From Monocercomonoides exilis (lineage: Eukaryota > Preaxostyla > Oxymonadida > Polymastigidae): 64,000 bases of DNA. The translations under genes and the position numbers were made by a program. Where the stretch lies: the NCBI GenBank assembly GCA_001643675.2, contig LSRY02000020.1, forward strand, positions 5,001-69,000. Reading direction: 5' to 3'. This document shows positions 34,325-45,505 of the stretch, piece after piece. The notes under the pieces are model-generated. The model did not search any database. It had not been told where the DNA came from and saw only the letters and a list, made by a program, of their open reading frames with translations. The first letter of the stretch is position 1. Each line of letters begins with the position of its first letter.

Positions 34325-34602
34325 TTGGGGGAAAATATGGACTTTCAAGCTTTTTATGCACAAAGCATGAAATAATAGTTTCAGTTTCAACATTATTAAA
34401 CTTAATCAGATTTCAAAATAAATTAGATTATCAAAATTGAAAACAAACATCATTGATGAAATTACAAAATGTTCAGTGACCGCATATGTACTTCAAAAAA
34501 TAAACCCATTTTTTTCAAATTTTTTGATCACAAAAAACTCATCGTAAGTGCAAATTTTATCTAAGAAAATGCCTGAAGTCATATATTTTGCACCAATTGT
34601 TT
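34325..34602 (+). repeat. Dispersed noncoding repeat A, copy 2
   Basis: Aligns with the minus strand of 12383-12661. The block around 34339-34370 (CTTTCAAGCTTTTTATGCAC and following) is nearly identical and the flanks are more diverged. It is preceded by a GGGTGATT motif at 34220. Confidence 0.7.
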
Positions 34603-35488
34603 TATTTAAAAGAAGAGTGAGAGGATAATTATGAAATAAATTTTTCTGAAAGAAGTCATCACTTTTCAGAGTTCTTTTGTCAATATAAAAATTTTTTCGA
34701 AAGCCGAAATTTTTGAATGAAAAAAATGGATTTAAAATTAATCACCAATTTTGGAAAAAAAAGCCCAATCATCAAGCTATCTCATTCAATTAGCATTATT
34801 TGCGAATATATATGTCTTGGATCATTCTTTTAAAATCGTTGCATATAATACATAATCAGGTTATAACTTTTTGAATTGATATTGGACAAAAAAATATTTT
34901 TGATCACTAAATCTTTGTTCGTAATGATTCGGACTGTTTCATTTTTGAAATAAAACATGCATTATTTTGAATATCAGAAAATTTTGACTTGTTAACTTCG
35001 AAAAAATATGATCAAAAAAATGCGCTATTGAACAAAATCTGATTATCAAGTTTTTTCTTTTATTCAGAAACAATTGCAAAAATTTCTAATTCGCGATCGA
35101 AATAAAACTATTTTTTTACTCAAATTTAACGAATAAAAATTTCTTATTTAATTGTTTTTTCAAATCATAATTTTCTGTCGAATAAAAACGACTTTCAAAT
35201 TAAATTTCATTTTTTCAAATATTTCTTTTCTTTAAAAAAAAATGTGTTTATCTCTATTTTTTTGGATATTCAAAGATCAATTTTCTTTTTCAAAGAGTCT
35301 GAAATGACAAAAGAATTTTTTGAAAGTTAATTATATTCTTTTTGTTTATCTCAAAAAAGTTTTTCGATTTATTGAAATTCACAAATTATATCTCTCACTG
35401 TTGAAGCGTAAAAATATGATAAAAAATAAATCAGATTATTCCCATATTGAAAAAAAGTCAGAAATGATTATTCACCTTTTATTTTTTC

Positions 35489-36162
35489 GAATTTGGAAAA
35501 CTGGTTATTTAAGATTTGTCACTATGAGGATTTTTTTATTAAAAAATCATGGGACAAACTTGTTTTTGACTGAGTGTTAGGAAATGTTTTTATTATTAAA
35601 GTTATTAAACAATCAAAAAAATAAAAATAGTACGAGTAACTGAGCCCCTAGAAGTGTTTTTGACAATAAACATAAAAATATTCATATTTTCAGCAATAAA
35701 ACATTTTCTTTGAAATAAGATAATAAACCAATGAATTCATCTCGTGTTGTTAAATTATGCACAATTTTTTCAAAGAAAGAATGATTTCATAAAGGATCAG
35801 CCATCAATGAGCTTTCAGTGTTTTTCATTGGTTTTCTGTGGTTTGAGTGGAAATTTTTCATTGAAGATAATTTTTTCTTGATGGAATAATACATAATTTA
35901 ACAACACGAGATGAATTCATTGGTTTATTATCTTATTTCAAAGAAAATGTTTTATTGCTGAAAATATGAATATTTTTATGTTTATTGTCAAAAACACTTC
36001 TAGGGGCTCAGTTACTCGTACTATTTTTATTTTTTTGATTGTTTAATAACTTTAATAATAAAAACATTTCCTAACACTCAGTCAAAAACAAGTTTGTCCC
36101 ATGATTTTTTAATAAAAAAATCCTCATAGTGACAAATCTTAAATAACCAGTTTTCCAAATTC
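35489..36162. repeat. Perfect long inverted repeat: two 271-bp arms, 132-bp spacer
   Basis: Arm 1 is 35489-35759 and arm 2 is 35892-36162. Paired positions always sum to 71651, so there is no indel between arms. I compared most of the arm base by base and found no mismatch. Outer ends are GAATTTGG/CCAAATTC, flanked by T-rich and A-rich runs. Inner ends are TAAATTATG/CATAATTTA. The spacer 35760-35891 shows no gene. A transcript would fold into a 271-bp hairpin. No clear target-site duplication is visible. Confidence 0.95.
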
Positions 36163-36366
36163 TATAAAAAATGGCATTATCACAAAAATTTGTCAAACGA
36201 TAAATATTGAATTTATCATTTTCTCTGTCGAGAAATTTTGAAATATAAGGATAAATATTTTCGTTCAGTAAACTTATCAAAAAAGATAAAATTGTATCAA
36301 TGATGATCAAATTAAAAGTTTCATTGATCTATTGTGTAATAATTATTATATTCAAGGTGGCTTTTT

Positions 36367-38106
36367 ATGTCTTCTTCAAAAGAAGAAAGTTCTTCTTCGA
36401 GACATGATCGCAGAAGAAATTCATATCACAGAAGCGATAGAGACAGATATTATGAACGTGATCACGATTCATATGCGAGAAGTCAACGTTCTTCACATTT
36501 ATCCACTCAACCTGAACCTTCAAGAAGCCAAACACTGAGTTTGAATTGAATAATAGTTACAATTAAATATTTTTTCTAAATTTCTTTCAATTATTTTCCA
36601 TCAATTTCCGGATAGCACCCGAGGAACAAATTGAAGCACGCTCTCGAACAGTGTTTGTTTCTCACATTCATCCTCGTGCAACTGAAAGGCAATTACGCCG
36701 TTTTTTTGAAGATAAGGGAATATCCGTAGTTTCTGCATCGCTTGTGACAGATAAAGGAAGCCGTAAATCCAAAGGGCTTGCTATTATTTTTATTTCAAAA
36801 TTTTGAAGTATTTATAAACATGATTTGATTACCTTTAGAATTGGGTATGTTGAATTTGCAACTACGTCTGGTGTTGATCAAGCTGTTCTTCTAACAGGAA
36901 CTTCTTTGGAAGGATTTCACATAACAATACAAAGAGTTGGCCTTGATGGAATAGCTATACCGACACCTGTAATTTCGCAAACAACAGCATCAATAACATC
37001 GGCTCCTGTTGTTGCATCTCCTACACCATTATCATCCACTTCAGTTTCAGAGTGTGCATTTTTTAATGAATAAAATTTTTTATTAGATTTTGTTTCATTG
37101 GGTTTTTTTAATCATTTTTCTAAAATATGGAATGCTTAAGGGCTTTTATTTCTTCGTCCATCGTTCCTACAAGAGTTATTGCTGGGAACCTCCCTTCAAT
37201 AATTTCAGAAGATGAGATACGAACGCTTTTTAGTATGTTTGGACCAATTGTATCTATAACTTTATATAAATTAGGAACGAGTGCAAAAGACAGCCATTCA
37301 AAATCTCAAAAAAAGGAGCGAAAAAAGAGCAGTGAAAAAAAGAGCGAAGAAGAAAAGATTCATTCTGATGATGAAAGTGAGAGTGATATCAGAGAATATT
37401 CACATAACGATGCCCCTATTTCAGCTGTTATTGAATTTTCAACTTTTGATTCAGCAAGTGCTGCAGCAAAAGTTATGGATGGAATTGACTTAATAAACAA
37501 GATTACCGTAACGCTTGACAGCGACACTACGAGGAATGGTTATTCACAAAGTGTGCAGATGCTTCCAACTGCAACAGTAACAACGTCAGATCCACATTCA
37601 ACGTTAGCTGCAAATGAATCCACAGATTCCACCAAAAACACAAGCGAAACAGACAAAAACATGGAAGAAGAAGCAAAGAACATGTTTCCTGTTTCGGATG
37701 AGCCAACACTTCTTCTTTTGCTAAAGAATTTATATGATCCAAAAATGTTTGTGTCTATTTACTTATAAAATGTAAACAAGATCTTTCATATTTGCATTAA
37801 TTTTCATTCATTTTTGAAATATTTTGATTCGATTTATTTCATCATTTTTTATTTCATTTCTTTGAAATGAAATTGAAAATTCTGAAATCGAACAGAGCTG
37901 ATGAGAGCTCGATGAAAGACATATGCAGTGAAGTTCGCGAAGAAAGTCAGAACTTTGGAGAGGTTGTTGAATGCATTTTAGCGCCGATGGTTAGTGGAGT
38001 ATTGATAACTTTCTCAGAATCTTCTGCGGCTGAAAAGGCATTTCCAGTCATGAACGGACGATGGTTTGATGGACGGCGCATTTCTGCCCAATTCGTTAAG
38101 CTGTGA
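36367..38106 (+). CDS. RBM39: RBM39/CC1-like splicing factor (RS domain, RRM1, RRM2, UHM)
   Basis: Exons 36367-36538, 36616-36775, 36839-37051, 37141-37746 and 37896-38106 give 1362 nt, 453 aa, TGA stop. The N-terminus is an Arg/Ser-rich domain (SSSKEESSSSRHDRRR). RRM1 (about residues 65-140) has RTVFVSHI and IGYVEF as RNP-like motifs and GSRKSKG before the third strand, a hallmark of RBM39 (CC1-like) factors. RRM2 (from about 185) has TRVIAGNLP and AVIEF and a Lys/Ser-rich loop insertion. The C-terminal domain (LLLLKNLYDP then NGRWFDGRRISAQFV) matches a U2AF-homology motif that binds ULM tryptophans in other splicing factors. It is expected in the nucleus in early spliceosome assembly. Intron 2 is GC-AG. 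The paralogue U2AF2 is an alternative, but the SRKSKG-GYVEF context favours RBM39. Confidence 0.85.
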
Positions 38107-38951
38107 TACATTTCTTTATCACATGCTTTATGTGGATTTTGAAGCTTTCACTTCACGACATTTCACTTTTTGATAACAGGTTAAATCTTTTTCTTTATTC
38201 AAACAATTGAACGAGTAGTAGTTTGCGTTGAATAGGATGATTATTCTTTTTGTGATTATTGTAATCATCAATGCTTTCGTGCATTATTCTGTTGTTTTTG
38301 CCATTTCAGATTATTGCAAGTGAAATTGAGAGTTTTTTTTAAAAGAACAAGTTAATTGAATATTGTTTCCATTCTTTTGGAATTTACAGCTTTATATTTT
38401 TGTCTTCTCTTTTTCAAGAAACAATCATTACCGAAAACGATCGCTTGAATTGCAAATCAACTAAGAGGTTGAAAAAAGTGGAGCGAGTCAATGGAATCGG
38501 ATATTTTAGTGAATGATAATTTTGTCCAAAAGATAATAACTCAAAGACATAATTCTACATTGCTCTATTAATGTTGTGAAGAACACCATCACCAAAATAT
38601 CCACAGATTTATATTTAAAAGCTTCAAAGGAATGCTATGAAAAAAGTGTTTTTTTACTAAAAAAAAAAAAAAAATTCACAATAAATTATAATTTCTAACT
38701 TCATTTTCAAGAAATATGTTTCAAATTTAGAGATAAAAGAGATTTGACATAAATTATCTTGGTTGGTAAAATTATCAAAATAAATTTTTTTTATAATTTC
38801 AAAAAGAAAGTAATAAACTGAAAAGTTTCACAATTTTTGTTAGCGGTGTTATAAATAATTATTTCATGAAAGAATTATAAAAAGTTTTAAATATTTTTTT
38901 ACTGTTTCGGAGAATTATAGAACACCCATAAGTTGAGTTGAAGTAACTCTG
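38107..38951. other. Intergenic DNA between RBM39-like and FtsX-like genes
   Basis: AT-rich, with a poly-A run near 38660-38674. No gene seen. It must hold the 3' end of the RBM39-like gene and the promoter of the permease gene. Confidence 0.6.
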
Positions 38952-41900
38952 ATGGTATTTTGTTGTTATTTGTTTTTACACAGCAATTTAATGGTTGAAA
39001 TCTTAGGAGGAAGGAGACATTGAAGAAAGGAATTGCTGTGAAAATTGTTGTTCTCATCTTGGATTCTACTTCAGCCAAGGAGTCCGTGAAGTTAAGAACA
39101 GAACGTGCAGTTATGTTTGGGGATTCTTGAGGTATTTTTTTCTATACAATTGAAAAACATTACATTAAATTAATTTTTAAGTGTTATGCTTGTTTGCTGC
39201 GTAACTTCAGTTATTATTTCCGTGAGCGATAAATTTCCAGTTGTTGTTCTTATGCTGGCCGAGGATTCCGCAGGAGAAATAGATTTGTATATAAAATCTG
39301 GAGAATGGACAGATCATTTTGGAATCAACTCAACTGAAGTTCAAAATATTGTTTCACTTCTGGGAGAAGCAGTTTGCATATATTCTTATTTATCTTTTTT
39401 ATTTTTTTAATTTTTAAAAAGTATTCGCATTTTTCTCCACGTCTCGAAGCCCTTATAACTCCGTGGAAAACAAATTTGTTTGCATTTATTATTAACATAA
39501 ATAAAAAATAATAAAAAAATTATCTTTTGAAGCCCTGAACACAACTTCGTTGCAAATTTCACAGCAATAGATACAGAAAGAGAAGTGTGCAATTGAATGT
39601 TATTTTCTTTGAACGTATTTACTTATTATTATTATTATTACCATTAATATTATTTTACAAAAGAGAGCCATTGAGATTGGAAGACAATGGACAGCTCCCC
39701 CAATACCAAAAGGGGAAACTATTATCACATCTTCTCTTGCAAGACAACTTAATGTTTGTAAAAATTATTTAACTTGAATGTTAAGCTATATTTCTCTCAT
39801 ATTAAACGAATCATTACAGATAAGCATTGGAGATTCCATAACATTCACGCTACCTGTTACTGAAATGTCACCTATTGCAGCAGATGTTGTGTTGAAGAAA
39901 TCACCCAATGCGCTTCCATTTTTAATGGATCTCATTAAAGAAGTGAATGTTACCCTCCGTGTAAATGATGTTTGCAGCAAAATTGCCTTTTGTTTTTTCC
40001 CTTTTTATTGTTAAAATTGTAATTTTGTAATCTCTTCCAAAATATTAAAATTTAATTTCACAATTAAATAGATCGTTGACAATGCGCTCCATAAGGTTAA
40101 GAATGAAGAAGTGCTGTTCGTTGAAATGGACAACATTTGGGAAACGGTATTCTCATTTTTTGAAAGTCAATCTTCACATAAATACCTCAAATCGTATATA
40201 ATTTTCTTTTCATATGCACTCTTCACATTTGGGGGAGATAGATTGTTGATTCATTCCCGTCTGATGCTTTGATATCAATCAATCGCGATCAGTGGCTGTC
40301 ATTCAACATTAGAGAATACGCAACGTCTTTGGTATTTTCCTGCAAAGTGCCGCGCCATCCCATTTATTTAACCTTTAGTACAACAGATCTTAAAAAGTGT
40401 GGAATTAACTTTTTATTTTGTTTTATTATTTATTTTTTAATTGTTTGTGTTTTTCAATTTAAATATTTCATCAATTTTGCTTTCAAATATCGCAATTTTT
40501 CTTTTTTTTGATTTAACATTTTTGCTCTTTTTTCATTTTCATGTATACCAACGCTTTTGATGATATATTTTTTCGTGTTAACTACAGGCAATTGGTGGAA
40601 TGGGCATCTCGCATCACATATGCGCTGTCATTTGATGGACTTGATGTGACAATGCCTGTTCCAGATGCGTTTTCCATATGGTCACTTCTCGGGATGGTGA
40701 TAAACATGGTGAGCTTGCTTATCATTGTGGTTCTTGTGGGAATATCAATTGTGCTGATTTACTCGCTTCTGCAGATATCTGTCGACACAAGGACGTTTGA
40801 GCTAGGCATTCTTCGGATGGTTGGCCTTAATCGTGCTGGAGTTATCGGAACACTGATTGCACAGGCCATCTTGTACTCAATCCCTGGCTGGATTCTGGGC
40901 ATTGGCTTGGGCTATCTTGTGAACTGGATTGTGGTGCGTGTTCTGGCTGATGTCTGCTCGGTGCCATTGGATGCACTTATGCCAGCACTTTCAATCATCA
41001 TCGCTACACTCATTGCATTCGGCATCTCACTCATTGCTTCCATTTTCCCCATCCGCTCTGCTCTGTCGCAGAACTTGCACGACTCCATTGACGTGAACCA
41101 TTCAAAAAACCAGGTTGTTGTGGTGTCTATTGAAAGAGCTGATGACTTAGCTACTCCGTGGGGCTATCTCGTGGCTGGGATATTGCTGGCGGGCATTGGG
41201 GCAGGGGTGTATGTGATGTTTCCTCAGGCACTTTTAGCTATGAATACTACGCTCATCGCATTTATGCTTTTCCTGATGCTGTTTTTGATTCTGCTGTCTA
41301 TAATTCTGATATGCTTGAACTTCGAATACATCTTCGAGACAATACTTGCAACAGTGTTTTTGTGCTGGGAGTCGCGTGCCTTGAAAGACTTGGCTGTTAA
41401 GAATCTTGGTGCGCATCGTATCCGAAACAGGAAAACAACCATTCTTTATGCAGTCTCATTAGCGTACATCATGTTCGCAAACATTTTGTTGACAATTGCA
41501 GTGGATCAGATTGTTACTATGGTCTATATGGAGCATGGATGCGATATACATCTCAGAGCTTACAAATACGAGAGCGTGATTGGAGGAGCCACAGGAAGAG
41601 CGCAAACACGATATGATCCGAATGCGCGATATTTGAACGATCCGGAGGGGTTGGAAACAATCATCGAGAAATATTCTGATATAGTTGCAACTGTGGCGTG
41701 GGTGACGCAAGAGATGGAGACAGTTTATCCAGAACCAGTTCGAACGCAGATAGCGAATCAAGGGAGGTCACACGCATATTACCATCATGTGTATGGAGCC
41801 ACTCCCAATTTTATGGACAATCTCGATCACAAATATGTGAAAGTGGTGGACGAAGTGAAGTCTGGAGACTCAGTCATCAAAGCATTGTACACCGACAGAA

Positions 41901-42802
41901 ACAATCCATATTCAACAGTTCTTTCGAACGGGTTGAAAGAAGCGATGGGAGGACAAGCAGGCGATGTGTACATGATGAACATCATTCCCGCTGGGAGTGC
42001 AGACAGCAGCAGTTCGGGAGGGATGCTCAGCGGAGCTGCAGAGTTTTTGGATGACTCGCTTGCACGTATCAACATCACCGCCACAGCTTATTTAGAAGCA
42101 CTTCCGTTTTTCTCAGTGCCTTCACAGACCATATCATCAACCACAAATGCTGATCTACCGCTGTCAATACCTGCCTACCTCACTTTGGTTCCAGGAGAAA
42201 ACGGGCATTTCGATAACATCCATTTCAATCACTTGCTTGTGAGGTTCAAAGAAGGAGCTGATGAAAAGCATCTCGACAGGATTCAAGAAATGTATGATGA
42301 GCTTAAGGCAATTTTGGAGGATCCAGAAGACAGCGAGTCAACATACACTGTCTGGGCGTTCTTTAGTGCGATGGATGGACTGAAGATGGCGACAAGCATT
42401 TTGGATGTCACGTTTATGGCAGTGACGGTGCTGGTGATGATTTTGTGCTTCTTCTCTCTGATGTCGTCGATGCACACGAATGTCATGGAGCAGGGCAAAG
42501 AGATTGGTATTATGCGCGCATTAGGGTTGACTCGGTTCCAGCTGGTGAGAGTGTTTGTGGAGGAGGCGTTTATTCTTGTCATTACTGCGACTGTGATGGG
42601 GATGATCAGCGGAATGGTCGTGGGCTATTTGATCATCTCTCAAATGGGCTCGCTGCAGGGATTGCCTACTCCCCTTTACTTCCCCTGGGAAATGGTGGTG
42701 ATTATGATTGCAATGGCTGTTGTCACATCAATACTGGCAGCTTTAGAGCCTTCTCTTTCAATCATGAAGAAGCCTATCGTTTCAATCATCAAAACGCACT
42801 AA
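38952..42802 (+). CDS. FtsX-like permease-family membrane protein
   Basis: Ten exons: 38952-38954, 39007-39131, 39182-39371, 39422-39477, 39533-39584, 39664-39753, 39820-39969, 40072-40146, 40242-40396 and 40588-42802. They total 3111 nt, 1036 aa, TAA stop. The first exon is just the ATG. A Cys-rich N-terminus (RNCCENCC) precedes TM1 (about 37-57). A periplasmic-core-like ectodomain follows (SAGEIDLYIKSGEW, ARQLNISIGDSITFTLPV), then clustered helices from about 330. LGILRMVGLNRAGVIGTLIAQ and, in the second repeat, IGIMRALGLTRFQLVRVFVEE are the FtsX-domain signatures. The second half repeats the layout with another ectodomain (about 500-850) and three terminal helices. Bacterial relatives are permeases of MacB/LolC-type mechanotransmission systems. 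No ATPase is encoded alongside. The function in eukaryotes is unknown. Confidence 0.85.
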
Positions 42803-43520
42803 ACAATCAAAGAACTTCATTCTCTTCAATGCTTTTTATTCTGCTTCTTGTTCGTTCAAATTTCAAAATCAACTCGGAAAATTTATTTCGTCGTATTGTT
42901 GATCTTTATTTGGAAGACAAGAAGAGGAATTTTCATTCATTGATTCATTTTATATATTAATGCATTTCTACTGGACATTTTTTTAGCAGAACAGCAAATC
43001 GGGTTATTCCTTCATTCATTTGCTGCTTGCTATCAAAACTGACTAAACTTATCTTTCCGAACAATTCAAATATTTGCAATTTTGTTATGCTGACTTCAAC
43101 ATTTCATGTTTCATTTCTTTTTTATGTGTGTCTTTTAACAAATGTTTTATGTTTGTATTTAATTTTTATTTAACTTTTGTTTTTTTACAATATTTTGAAA
43201 GTATTTTTGATTTCTTTTATTCTATCATCCAAAATTTTGATTTTAAAACAAAATTAAAGTTTACATCTTTTTAAGCGTTCTTTATAAAGTTATGAACAAA
43301 TTTCTTATTGATATGCAACCATTGAATAAAAGTTTTAAATTATTTGAAACTTGATCTTTTGCAAATACGAATTGAATGAACCAAAAGAAACAATTTATTA
43401 CCTAATATCGAAATCTAAACCAAATTGGGATCTTGAAACACTTGTGTTAGGCGCTTTTCTTTGAAATTTTTTTTGAAAGAATTTTGAAAAATTGAATTAA
43501 CAATTTTTGAATAGTTCTTG
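42803..43520. other. Intergenic DNA
   Basis: AT-rich spacer between the permease and cyclin genes, with no supported feature. An AATAAA near 43325 could serve polyadenylation of the permease transcript, but it is far from the stop. Confidence 0.5.
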
Positions 43521-44639
43521 ATGAAGTCTGTTGAAGACGGAAAAAAAGATATTGCCCCGGCGAAATTTCGCACGGACACGAAAGTTGATCTTTCACCTGT
43601 TTATGTTTCTTCAAGAAAGCACAATTCTTCAAAGCAAAATTATTTTGGATCGTATGTTAGAGAAAATAGTGAACAGAAGATCAACGGAAATGAATCTCCA
43701 CCATCTACTGTTCGATTTCTTTGCTTTAAGACAAATGTTGAACAAGAACAAACGAATACTGGTGTTCAGTTGAAATTATACACTAAAAAGCAAACAAACG
43801 ACAAAGTTCATTCGTTACCACAAGCAAAATTGTTAAAACTTTCTTGTATCATTTCAACAGAATTGCTGAAACTTCCTTCATTCGTCGAAGTATTTTCAAA
43901 TGCGACTAATTCTACAAAGTTATCCAAAAATAAAGAAGCTATTTCTAATAGCGATTGCTGTGACTTATCGACCAAGTGCGGGAGAATTTGGAGCTCTTTG
44001 CAGTCTGTTTTACCAGATATTGATGCATATTCGAAGATGTATTGCTTGCTGTTAATAACGAACTATTTGCACAATCTGCAAGTTAAGTTTGACATTTGCG
44101 AAAATGTGCTGATTCAGGGAATTATCATTTATCATCATTTGTGCGAAAATATTGCTAAATTTGGCTGTCGTCCTTTTGAGAAGAGACAACCGCTATTCGT
44201 ATGGAGGACACTGCCATCTGGAAGCGATATGATGGTTTCTGTTGAAGCAAAGGATGATTCGACGCTTATTCTGCTTGATCACAGACTCCTTATTGGGACG
44301 TGCATTCTCATTGGGCACAAAACACTGGAAGACCACACTTTAGCCAGCTCATGGTTAGGAAAATATTTTGGGATAAGTCCAACAGATATAACAGAGTTGG
44401 AATTTTGGGTGTTGGAAGCATTAAGGTGGGAGACAATGCCGGCAGAAGAAGAATGGGAAGGAATGAGAATGATGCTCGAATCTTATCAAATTCATTTCCC
44501 TGAAAAATTTTTGGAGAAGCATTCAATTGGTGAAGGATTTAAAACAACAGAAAGTTCAATCGATAATAACGACGTTTGCTTGCTGTATGATTTGATCGAA
44601 TGGATTTCTTTAAATGGACACTATTCAACTTACACTTGA
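43521..44639 (+). CDS. Cyclin-domain protein (Pho80/PCL-like)
   Basis: Intronless, 372 aa, ATG at 43521, TGA stop. An upstream in-frame TTG at 43518 is not needed. Residues 1-150 are polar and probably disordered. The cyclin box covers about 165-320: ENVLIQGIIIYHHLCENIA for the middle helices, then LLIGTCILIGHKTLEDHTLA and DITELEFWVLEALRWE. The Lys of GHKTLED and the Glu of TELEFWVLEAL correspond to the Lys/Glu pair that contacts the CDK helix in other cyclins. One cyclin fold is visible, as in Pho80/PCL-type cyclins, with a polar insertion (about 225-255) between helices. It is expected to activate a CDK; which one is unknown. There is no destruction box I can call with confidence. Confidence 0.75.
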   Translation: MKSVEDGKKDIAPAKFRTDTKVDLSPVYVSSRKHNSSKQNYFGSYVRENSEQKINGNESPPSTVRFLCFKTNVEQEQTNTGVQLKLYTKKQTNDKVHSLPQAKLLKLSCIISTELLKLPSFVEVFSNATNSTKLSKNKEAISNSDCCDLSTKCGRIWSSLQSVLPDIDAYSKMYCLLLITNYLHNLQVKFDICENVLIQGIIIYHHLCENIAKFGCRPFEKRQPLFVWRTLPSGSDMMVSVEAKDDSTLILLDHRLLIGTCILIGHKTLEDHTLASSWLGKYFGISPTDITELEFWVLEALRWETMPAEEEWEGMRMMLESYQIHFPEKFLEKHSIGEGFKTTESSIDNNDVCLLYDLIEWISLNGHYSTYT

Positions 44640-45505
44640 ACTTCGCATATTTAAAGAAAATTATTTAAAAGTTGGAAAATTCTGTAGATGGAAATCGGGG
44701 GAAAATCATGTATTACTATTCATTTTCTTTAAGTTTTATATAAATCAGAAATAGTTTGATTTCATTTATGAAATTTTGAATTAGAAAATTTTTGTTTGTA
44801 TGTGTTTATTGATAAATGTGATGTAGCATTTTTTAATAATATCTTATATGTTTTTGTTAAATTTATTATTGTTTACACTTTTAGAATGATTTTTATATGT
44901 TTTATTAAAATAAATTGTTTCATTAAGTTTAATGTTATTATTATACGTTATTAAAACTGTTATTCTTGCATTGAACGTCCAGTTTGACGTCTGTTAATTA
45001 ATTTTTAGTTACTTCAATTATTATTCAGCTTTTTTTTATTTGATATATATTTTAACTATAAAAAGAAATAGTTATGTTTCTATTGTTTTTTTTGTGTTGC
45101 ACATAAAATTTGCAAATTTTTTTATTTGAATTTTCTATTTTTTTCATTTTTTTTCAACATTTTGAATATTTTTTAGATGAGCAACATCTACCTTCTTTTA
45201 ATTTGTTTGTTTTAACATTTATGATTGAGCTGTCTCGCGTTGGCTGAGATATGCTTTGCATTCTATTATCAATCTTTATTTTTTATGGATGCCAAATGAT
45301 GTGAATGAGGAAGATTTTTCCTTTTGTCATTTAATCCTATTAAGAGATTGAATCATTCCAGATTCATCATTTTATTCACTTTTTTCTCACCTCAAAGACT
45401 TTAAAGACAGTCTTTTAAAGTGAACTTACGAGTGATAAAGAAACAATAAAAAATACGTTTATATTTGATTTTTAGAAAAGAATTTGTTGAAATGAAAATA
45501 AACAA
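44640..45505. other. Intergenic DNA between convergent genes
   Basis: Very AT-rich 3'-3' spacer between the cyclin (plus) and DIS3 (minus) genes. AATAAA near 44908 and its complement near 45447 are possible polyadenylation signals. No gene seen. Confidence 0.55.

Larger units (their letters stand above)
33626..36366. other. AT-rich intergenic region with dispersed repeat A and a perfect inverted repeat
   Basis: No supported gene. It contains GGGTGATT motifs at about 33978 and 34220, repeat A copy 2 and the 35489-36162 palindrome. ORFs at 35320-35580 and 36071-36310 end in the same peptide only because they lie in opposite arms of the palindrome. Confidence 0.7.

Noticed and set aside
35320-36310. 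Two ORFs sharing an identical 30-residue C-terminus
   Set aside because: The identity is a by-product of the inverted repeat. The peptides are AT-rich, with no start context or homology.
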